Assembly: GCA_022495995.1 (NCBI GenBank)
Contig: JAFEMH010000758.1
Coordinates: 310,001 to 374,000, forward strand
DNA: 64,000 nucleotides
Direction: 5' to 3'
From: Adenophora triphylla var. japonica
Lineage: Eukaryota; Streptophyta; Magnoliopsida; Asterales; Campanulaceae
Shown here one piece after another: positions 55,470-64,000 of the stretch. A program made the position numbers and the translations under genes. Each line of letters opens with the position of its first letter. Position 1 is the stretch's first letter. Under the pieces are notes generated by a model that was given only the letters and a program-made list of their open reading frames with translations, searched no databases and was not told the origin of the DNA.

Positions 55470-55716
55470 ATTTATTCTTTTATAGGAAAATGTCAATTTA
55501 GGGCTCGAAGTCCTGGCCGAACGCGAAATGACCAAATTGCCCTCACCGAATGTCACATGCCTCGCACATGGTCACTTAACGGGTTTTTTAACGTTTCCGT
55601 CAAAAAGCCCCAAATTGATCAAAATTGTAAATTCGGGCCCCAAATTGATAGTTTTCGTACTTCAGCCCCAATGTGGTACCGCCCCTATACTATAGGCCCT
55701 AAATTGTCATTAACCC
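55470..55716 (-). repeat. Right terminal inverted repeat of the Mutator-like element
   Basis: Reverse complement of the left end with scattered changes and small indels. Confidence 0.85.
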
Positions 55717-55724
55717 AAAATGAA

Positions 55725-56846
55725 TGCTAAAAGTATTTTAGGGTCTTTTGGATTTTTGAAAGATGGGTTAGTCCGCATTCATTGTACTTAAAATTATTTT
55801 GAATGAAGTGCGAAGCCGAAAATCTTGATCCAAGCCATGATGTCTTTTTCAAGATTGTATAAGTCCTTTTTTCGGCTTCTGAAAGAGCTTGAGCAAAAGA
55901 GGGTTTTCCTGGGAGCGTTTCCTGGGAATTATTGCTTTTCCCTATTTTTTCTCTTGATAATTCCTAGAAGCAGAAACCATATTTTCTCAGTTAATTTAGC
56001 CCTAGTCCTAGTCGTAGTCCTAGTATTTTATTTTATTTTATTTTGATTAAATTGTGTTATAAATATCTATGTAGACCATATCGCCAAGGAGATTATTGAA
56101 CTAAGCTGAGCTCCTTCGCTATCACTAACCACAGGGATTCTCTAGATAATCAGAAAAACTACTGTTACGATCATTAAATTTCCTTATTTTCATGCCAAAC
56201 AGTCTGGCTATATGTTCACAGCAACACTGCAAGTACAGAAGCTATAACTCATTCTCTTGCATCACCGGTTCTAAATTCTTCCACCCTAGAACCAGAGGTG
56301 CTTGCTGTGATTGACTCAATCCAGATCGGAGCTGTTAAGTGATCTCTGAAGTTCCAGAATCAGAGAAACATCCCATCAAATCAGATCTGAGCACCCCAAC
56401 TTCTTATTTGCCATTCCGACTGATCCATCTTACTGGTTCAGTCATATATCAGAATGGACTATATTGGGTTAGACTAGGGATAATTTAACAGGTAGCAGAT
56501 TTTTACTATAGATCTTGGAGACGAAAACTTAACAGACGCTTAACTATGCCAGCTAATACTACCATACTAGAATGACAGCTAATGGCTCTACGATGAGTGG
56601 ATGCATTGCAAGACAATTTAAGCCACACATGAAGGACGGAGAGTTCTTTTGACCCCCTTTGGTTTTTGTACTTCTATAACAAGGTCGTACCTTTCCTGAA
56701 TGAAATGTCAATCTTTAAACTTTGGGTGAAGAGGAAGAAGCTATCGTGTGTGCTTGAGTTCTATGTTATATGTGTATTTTTCCTCTTCTATAAGTTTTAA
56801 TCTTTTCTTAACATTTCCGCCTTCACGTGATTTCTTCTATTTGCAG
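55725..56846. other. Intron-like DNA, no gene seen
   Basis: TAGTCCTAGTCGTAGTCCTAG at 56001-56022 is a small tandem repeat. No domain recognised. Confidence 0.35.
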
Positions 56847-56956
56847 AAGTTCAAAAAATGTTAAAGGAAGATGCATTTAAGGCGGGTTATAAAGAAGGAT
56901 ACTTTTACAAGAAAGATCCTAGTTATCTCGAATGTGCCGCCCGCCTCTATGAAGAG
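56847..56956 (+). CDS. Exon-like segment related to the exon at 40400-40521
   Basis: Bordered by TTTGCAG and GAAGAG|GTTCGC. It enters in phase 1 and leaves in phase 0 like the 40.4-kb exon and reads VQKMLKEDAFKAGYKEGYFY then KKDPSYLECAARLYEE. Shared features are A..AGY, (N/D)P.Y, a Cys nearby and a terminal Glu. This is either a duplicated exon of one long gene or part of a second copy. Product unknown. Confidence 0.45.
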
Positions 56957-57559
56957 GTTCGCTTCCTATATTATTTTTCTGTGATTATGTGTTGTGGTCA
57001 CTATTAATTAGAATAAAGATCCAACACTTGGTTGATTTCGAACTCCAATAGTGTATAGTTTTACCTAACTTTAAGAAAGGGGCGTATAATAAATGATGTT
57101 ATTGTTTGCACGTATTATGAGTAGGATCACCCGTGGCGGATCCAGAAAATTTTGCCAACGTGGTCCAAAAAATTTCCCTCAATTGTCCATGATGTTTGAC
57201 ACAAAAACATTTTCTTACTATTAAATTAACAAAGTCACGCCGAAAAATATATGGAAATACTTTTTTAGTTTATCGATTTGCTAATATTTAAACTATTAAG
57301 CCATTATATTTAGAAATTTATACCACAATTTAAATCACAAACAATGAAGTAGAATTTATACAAATTAAAAAAAAAAGCAGATATAAAATTCTTTGAATTA
57401 CTATGTACCATTTAACAGTAAGATTTACTAATCACATTTATTTTGAATATAGAATTACAAAGGGGAAATACAACAACAACAACAACAACAAAGCCTTAGT
57501 CCCAAAATAATTTGGGGTCGGCTAACATGAATCCTCATATGTCATCGTGTGAAAAGGTT

Positions 57560-57745
57560 GTTAGAAAAAAATAAATAAATAAGTAAATAAAAAATAAAAA
57601 TAAAAATAAAAAATAAAAAATAAAAAATAAAAAATAAAAAATAAAAAATAAAAAATAAAAAATAAAAAAATAATAATAAATAAAAAAATATATATGTATG
57701 TATATATATAGTAAAAAAAAATAATAATAATAAATAAATAAATCA
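57560..57745. repeat. (AAAAT/AAATA)n low-complexity tract
   Basis: Runs of AAAATAAAAAATA inside the LINE 3' UTR. Open frames here (Phe/Tyr/Ile-rich) are artefacts. Confidence 0.9.
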
Positions 57746-60584
57746 GCCCCCCACATGAATTTTTGCCCTCCACTCCGGCCTCTTCAACACCATACTTTCA
57801 TCCGCTCCAAGTAAACTCATATTATTTTCAATCACTCTAATCCAAGTTTGTTTGGGTCTTCCCCTACCCCTCGCCAATTTATCATTTCTCCACTGTTCCG
57901 GCCTCCTAACCGGTGCATCACTCGGTCTCCTTCTCACATGTCCAAACCACCTCAGACGATTTTCCCTCATTTTATCCTCAATGGGCGCAACTCCTACTTT
58001 ACCTCTGATCACTTCATTCCCCAATCGATCCTTTCTTGTATGACCGCACATCCATCGAAGCATATGCATCTCCGCCACATTCATCTTATGCACGCGACAC
58101 TGTTTCACGGCCTAACATTCGGTGCCGTAAAGCAATGCCGGCCTAATTGCCGTGCGGTAAAATTTTCCCTTTAGTCTATTGGGCATGCCGCGATTACATA
58201 GAAACCCTGTGGCACTTTTCCACTTCAATAACCTGCTTTAATCCTATGAGCCACATCACCATCTAATTCTCCGTCCTTTTGGATAATGGATCCAAGATAG
58301 CGAAAAAACTCTGAAGCTTGGACAATATTTTCATCAAATGTGACCGCCCCTGCCTCCCTACTTTCAACTCTGCTAAACTTACACTCCAAATATTCAGTCT
58401 TGCTTCTGCTTAGTCGAAAATTTCGAGATTCCAAAGTGTGTCTCCACAACTCCAATTTACTTTCAACACCCTCTCTTGTCTCGTCAATCAGCACAATATC
58501 ATCTGCGAACAACATACACCTTGATATATCATCTTGGACTGACCTCGTCAATTTGTCCATTATCAAAGCAAAAAGAAAGGGGCTAAGTGCGGAACCTTGA
58601 TGCACTTCAATCTTTATAGGGAACTCTTTAGTCTTCCCAACACTAGTCTGTACACAGGTACTAACTCCATTATACATGTCCTTGATAATATCAATATATT
58701 TCTTTGAAACACCCTTTTTTGTTAATGCCCACCAAAGTACCTCTCTTGGCACTTTATCATACGCCTTTTCCAAATCAATGAAAACCATATGCAAATCTTT
58801 CTTTTGATCCCGATATTTCTCCATGGTTTGTCTCATAAGATATATTGCCTCCATAGTTGATCTTCCCGGCATAAACCTAAATTGGTTATCCGAAATATCC
58901 ACAATTTTTCTCAGCCTTTGTGCAATCACTCTTTCCCAAAGTTTCATAGTATGGCTCATTAGTTTGATCCCTCGATAGTTGGCACAATCTTGGACATCAC
59001 CTTTGTTCTTATACAAAGGGATCAGAGTACTCTTCCGCCACTCCAATGGCATTGTGTTAATTCTCCATATCTTGTTAAATAGCGTTGTTAACCAATCTAT
59101 TTCCCTCTCCCCGAAACATCTCCAAACCTCAATTGGTATACCATCCGGTCCTACAGCTTTCTTCAATCTCATCTTTTTCATTGCCATTTCCACTTCACTG
59201 TTTTGAATTCTCCGCATAAAATCTCGATTAACCATACTCGAAGAGATAATTAAATCTCCAATATCCTCGCTTCGACCGCCATCAACAAGGTATCAAAGTA
59301 CGAACTCCATCTATCTTTTATCTCTTTATCCCCGACTAGAACTCTTTGATCTACATCTTTCACATATTTAACCGTCCCAATATCTCGTGTCCTCTTATCC
59401 CTCATACGAGCGATTCTGGAGATGTCCTTTTCCCCTTCTTCTGTATCCAACTTATCATAAAGTTTTTTATTCACTTTTGCTCTTGCGTCTCTTATTGCTT
59501 TCTTAGCATCTCTTCTAGCTACCTTATACTTCTCGTGGTTCTCGTCGCTCCTACATTTCCCCAATAATTTGTAGCATTCTCGCTTGCCCTTTATTGCTCG
59601 TTTTACTTCCTCGTTCCACCATGATGTGTCCTTACTTGGTGGCCCGTTTCCTCTAGATTCTCTAAGGACTTCTTTCGCCACCTCCTTTATGGTATGTTCC
59701 ATCTTAGTCCAAGTCGAATCTATATCCATATCCTCCATATTATCCGACCAAATACCGGTATCGACCATCTTAGCTACAAATTTCTGTTGATTCTCCCTCA
59801 AGTCTCCACCACTTGATTCTAGTGGTCTACCCGTGGTTTTTTCTTCCTCGAAATTCTCTTACTTCGAAAATCAAGTATCACCGCCTATGTTGAGTTGCGT
59901 GCTCTCACCCTAATAACCTTGCAATCTGTATGACTCTTTCTACAAGCATTTCTTTCTAAGAAGAAGTCAATCCGACTCGCATTACCTCCACTCCTATAGA
60001 CACCAAGCGAGATTCTCTCTTCTTGAACCAAGTGTTCATTATACTCAAGTCATATGCCAACGCAAAGTCCAGGATACTATTTATTGCTTCATTCCTCTCC
60101 CCAAAACCAAAACCTCCATGTATGCTCTCAAAGCCATGTCGACTAGACCCCACATGCCCGTTCAGATTACCACCAATCATTAATTTCTCACCACTAGGAA
60201 CTCGTTGCACTACCTCCTCCAAATCTTCCCCGAACACTTGTTTAATAGATGCATCCAACCCTACTTGTGGTTCATAAAGGAAATAATAGTTGTAATCTCA
60301 TCACGTATCACCAATTTAATGCCCATAATTCGATCACTCTTCCTGTACACTTCCACCACATCATTAATATACTCCTTATCAATAATGATACCCATTCCAT
60401 TTCTACCCTTATCCTTTCCTGAGTACCAAAGCTTAAAATCCCAAGGCGAAATTTCTTTTGTTTTCTCTCCAGCCCACTTAGTTTCCTGTAGACACATTAT
60501 GTGAATCTTCCCCCTTCTCATAACTTCTACCACCTCTCGCGATCTCCCTATCAAGGATCCAATGTTCCAAGTTTCAAAGCGCAT
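57743..60584 (-). pseudogene. RTE LINE polyprotein copy B, frameshifted
   Basis: Endonuclease pieces at 60584-60261 (FETWNIGSL, CLQETKW, GRNGMGIIIDKEY) and 60258-59956 (GNLNGHVGSSRHGFESIHGG), a linker at 59801-59250, the reverse transcriptase at 59235-58225 with VGPDGIPIEVW, FIDLEKAYDKVP and FADDIVLID, and the C-terminal domain at 58108-57743 (CMLRW-type [13 protein letters not shown], ending [11 protein letters not shown]). Copy B lacks the 5-bp duplication that breaks copy A, but has its own 1-bp indels near 60260, 59815 and 59280. The natural C-terminus, lost in copy A to the hAT insertion, is present here. Confidence 0.85.
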
Positions 60585-60714
60585 CCCACTACCCTTACAC
60601 CTACCATGGACTAGCTTCTTTACTCCGCACTCGTCCGCAATGCGGAACCTAGCATATTCGACACCACCCCCGGGCGAAGAGATGGCGCGTCGCTTCCGGG
60701 CGACGACCTAGCAA

Positions 60715-61605
60715 CCTTTGCATAATAAAAATATTGTGCGTAATATTCTAAAAATTAATGTGCAATGCGTTTGCACAACAAAAAAATTATTTGTTACGTT
60801 TAATTGGGTAAATTTAATGTGCAATGCGTTTGCACAACAAAAATGTACCCTCGTCCCACGCCCGAAACTTGAGTCCCGGTCACAGGTCGTTTACGGCCCA
60901 GTTCCACGGTACGCGACTTTGGTTGCTCACTTGATCGTTCCTAATTTAAAGGGTTAGGTAGAATCCGGCCTCGTCATTGGCCTGACACCCTTTGGGTCTT
61001 AGTCTCGATTTTGAGTTGCCACCTAAAAGGTTTATCAAATGTTCAATTGAAGTTGAAACCTTTCGCATTTATGTTGGAATTGGTGTGTGGCCGGGAAATT
61101 ACCCTTCCATGTTAGATCTCGAACCGTGAATGAGATAACATCACGAGGGAGAAGAACTCGCCACTTAGGAAAAGAAAGAGCGTATGCGAAAATCCGATGG
61201 ATTTATGTTGGAGTTGGAGTCGTGTTTGGAAATTACCCTTCCATGTTAGATCTCGAATCGCGAACGAGATGACGACATCACGAGGGAGAAGAAGACTTAA
61301 CATAGCTCAAAAATAAATTATAAGCCACCATATATACACTCCAATTTTATTAGTATTCCTTTCTTGCATAAGTCGATTATAAAGATAATAAGATAAAGCA
61401 TGACAAGGATACACTTAGTAATATGGGCGGGTATATATTATTTTGATAGAAAACGGTTTAAGTCCTGAAGTAGCCTCGCATGTATTCTTGCATGTACGCA
61501 GGTAAGGTTTGCCTACATTTCACCCTTGTGGTGTGGACCTTCCCTGACCCTCGCTATGAGGGGATGCCTTGTGCTCCGTGGCCGCCCTCGAGAAAAGAAG
61601 ATTTA
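60715..61605. other. Non-coding DNA between the two LINEs (copy B)
   Basis: Counterpart of 6661-7550, with many single-base and homopolymer differences. No gene. Confidence 0.6.
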
Positions 61606-62947
61606 TTAGATGGAAGAAAGAATACAAGGAGAGGACAAGATGCCCTCCAATAAGCAAAAGAAAAAAGAAGAGAAAAACTCAAAATTACAACGCAAATTGC
61701 TCAAATATAAAACCAAACTAATGTAAAGCTTCATTCCAATCTCTACTCCAGCCGATTATATATAATCCTCGAAAAGCGTATGCCCACAACGAAGCAAGAA
61801 CACAATCCTCTCCTTAAGTAAACGAAAGGATAGTGTCATATTTTCATAATCCTAGCATTTTGTTCCATCCAAATACTCCACAAAGTTGCAAAAACCCCAC
61901 ACTTCATAATATGATGGCATCTCTATCCTTCCCAAATTCCCAAAATCGAATTTGAAGGAACACACTTACCGTAAGAGGGCAATTCCACCTCTCCCCCAAT
62001 ATAGAGAACATCATGCACCAAAGTCTCCAAGCAACTGAACAATGTAAGAACAAGTGATCATGAAATTCGTTTTGACTATAGCACATCACACAAATGTCTT
62101 GGGACAAAGCCTCAGAAGGGTGTCGCTTCGTCGAAGATCATTAGTGTTTAAACGGTTATATGATAAAGACCAAGCAAAAGCTTTCGCCGAGGAAACCTTT
62201 ATCTTACCCTACCCCACCCCTACCCTATCACAACCCTAGCTTACCATCATCTTACCCTCTATCTTTCCCCCACCGCCCTATCCTACCCTGCCCTACCCCA
62301 CACCGACCCACCTCACCCCTACTAATCCCCAACTCCTACCCTACCACCCCACCTCCATCACCCTATCCCATCCTAACTCTTTCAACTTATCTCAAATTGT
62401 GTGTTTATCGAAAAATATTTTCATTAAACACATGAAACTATTTTTCGGAAAACATTTTCCTTACCAAACAGCCGAAAACATATTTATGTTATTTTTCGGA
62501 AAACATTTTCATTTTTCAGAAAACATTTTACAGAAATCATTTTCCTAAAGTCATTTTACACAAAACAAACGGAGCCTAAGAGATATGAGTTTTGAAGGGA
62601 GATGCGAAACAAACGAGGACAAGAAACAAACAAAGAATTGATACTAATCCAATGATCCTCCTAGAATCAAATACGCTCACCATTCCCGACAAGTAAACGA
62701 ATATGAGGTTGAAATTAGATGCAAGCATGCAAAGATAAATTTCCAAGGTCTTCGCATGAGAAGTAGAGGATAAGATACCTGCATCCCAACCATTCCTTTG
62801 AATTCTAAACTTGCCTTTGATAACCTTGTGCCAAAGAGAATGTGGTTCTAAAGGAAACCGCCTCAACCATTTACTTACTAGGAAAATGTTTATGAAAATC
62901 AACTTCCCAAGACTAAGACCCCCTTTTTCCTTGGTTAATTGCTTCAA
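61606..62947 (-). pseudogene. L1-type LINE fragment (copy B)
   Basis: Same content as 7553-8909: zf-RVT domain at 62107-61904 (CVMCYSQNEFHDHLFLHC) and the post-RT segment at 62947-62576 (KEKGGLSLGKL, PLEPHSLWHKV), separated by the same insertion (about 62201-62574). In this copy the post-RT frame stays open through the place where copy A changes frame. Confidence 0.8.
62201..62574. mobile_element. Insertion in the L1 fragment (copy B)
   Basis: Counterpart of 8161-8538, same junctions, so the insertion predates the duplication. Confidence 0.5.
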
Positions 62948-63075
62948 AAATTAACAATCCAATTAACAACACATAAAATATAGTCGATGTACATAGACTT
63001 CTTTGATCCTCTTGCCTCTTTATTTCAAATTTTTGTTCTTTCTAACAGACTTTGACTAATTATTTCACAATATAT

Positions 63076-63076
<1 letters not shown>

Positions 63077-63129
<53 letters not shown>
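63077..63129. repeat. (TA)n microsatellite
   Basis: About 26 TA units, longer than the roughly 14 units at the matching place in copy A. Confidence 0.95.
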
Positions 63130-63131
<2 letters not shown>

Positions 63132-64000
63132 GTATACAAGTATATATAACTTATCAAGCGATCCAAATTAAATTTAAAAGCGTACCGCGCTCTTAAGAAA
63201 TGCGTAACGCTGTTCCCAAACAGTGTACCAACCGATTTGACCCCTAGCTTTCCCAAAATTTTCTAGATCACGTTCCTCGTCCCCGTTTCGGTCCCAAAAC
63301 GTTCCATGTTCCTATAAACTCTGATCCTACCATCGTTGTCGAATTCCACCGACTCAACCCAAAATATACAAAATAATGCATCCCAAACTAGCAACAATAA
63401 CGTCATTATCTAGTGTCGCAAAAGCTCCCACCTTCATCGGGGTAAGTGGAGTTGGATGTACGCAGCCTCGCCTGTATTAAAGTGTAGAGAGACCGTTTTC
63501 GGATGATCCACGATGAAAATTGCGTCGATAATTGCATGGATTGACTGTCGCTTCATAACATAGAAGCGCAGACAGTTTAGTGAGTCATTTTGGCTTTGCG
63601 TCACCTCATAACAAAGAAGTGAGACAGCTTTAGTGAGATATTTTGCTTTATTCCATCGTATTCTCAAGCTAAAAAATAGTGAGTCTATGGCTCTATCGGA
63701 AATGATGGAAGGAATACATCCCAAACCAAATTTTTAAACAAAATTTTAAGAACTCTAATCTATCATAATAACAAAAATATATGCATTTTCAGGTTTGCAT
63801 AAAGAAAGCAATAATTTTTTGTAGAGAAAGAAAATGGGTTTGAATTGTCCAGAGATAAAATTTGATTCAGGTTCATTTGGGTTGGCCAAAATCCACAGTG
63901 GTTGTTTATATCACGGCAAACACGAGGAGGGAGTTAGGGTTTCGAATGGGATTGCGCAGGCCGAGGATGGTGGTGTTTTGAGTGAGCAGAGTTGAGTTGG

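Larger units (their letters stand above)
57471..60713 (-). mobile_element. RTE-clade LINE, copy B, with intact 3' end
   Basis: The minus-strand 3' end reads GGGACTAAGGCTTTGTTGTTGTTG, the (TTG)n tail of plant RTE LINEs, at 57471-57500. The 3' UTR contains AATAA-type low-complexity DNA (57560-57745). The coding part matches copy A closely from 57786 upward. The 5' end is placed near 60713 by the same GC-rich block as in copy A. Confidence 0.85.
57786..64000. repeat. Long direct repeat, copy B (paired with 3717-9934)
   Basis: Colinear with copy A to the last base of the window, total 6215 versus 6218 bp. Confidence 0.95.

Noticed and set aside
57535..57773. Phe/Tyr-rich 70-73 aa frames resembling membrane peptides
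   Set aside because: They translate an AAAATA low-complexity tract in the LINE 3' UTR.

Overview
This window looks like transposon-dominated intergenic DNA from a flowering plant, probably a eudicot. The evidence is its AT-rich base composition, the plant-specific mobile-element lineages (an Athila-type LTR element with a tRNA-Asp primer site, an RTE LINE ending in TTG repeats, many Stowaway-type MITEs, a Helitron with an RPA-like gene) and a decayed LRR receptor-like protein gene. I found no intact host gene. Genus and species cannot be read from it.

Layout. 1-3.7 kb: a BED-type hAT element with a frameshifted transposase, inserted in the 3' part of an RTE LINE. 3.7-9.93 kb: RTE LINE copy A, an L1 LINE fragment and non-coding DNA. 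This whole block recurs as a direct repeat at 57.8-64.0 kb, reaching the window edge. 10-14 kb: Stowaway MITEs (one nested in another) and a non-autonomous hAT-like element with an 8-bp target duplication. 14-16.4 kb: a copia LTR end with primer site abutting the gag and LTR end of a Ty3/gypsy element. 16.5-17.2 kb: two oppositely oriented short-repeat arrays. 18.2-19.2 kb: broken LRR receptor-like protein. 20.2-22.6 kb: LTR-like sequence and a FAR1/MULE transposase pseudogene with an insertion. 22.7-24.8 kb: Mutator-like element carrying a minisatellite. 26.4-27.3 kb: MITEs.

27.4-38.6 kb is a nested locus: a minus-strand Helitron (3' hairpin plus CTAG end, helicase, RPA-like gene) whose helicase exon is split by a complete 7.1-kb Athila-like retrotransposon with perfect GAAAC target duplications. 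The RPA-like gene is also split, by a 149-bp MITE with a perfect 9-bp duplication. The Athila element has gag and protease only, yet its LTRs are almost identical, so it moved recently and must have borrowed polymerase functions.

39-57 kb holds exon-like pieces of an unrecognised multi-exon gene family among remnants of gypsy, L1 and RTE elements, a fragment of an unrecognised protein at 53.1-53.6 kb, and a Mutator-like element with ~245-bp inverted ends (54.4-55.7 kb).

A theme I did not expect: three unrelated elements each carry arrays of short (near-)perfect palindromes (GCTCGGCCGAGC in the hAT ends, GGGCG-GT-CGCCC in the Athila LTRs, CTCGCTACA..TGTAGCGAG at 44.5 kb). The sequence does not reveal their role. 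All comparisons were made by eye.
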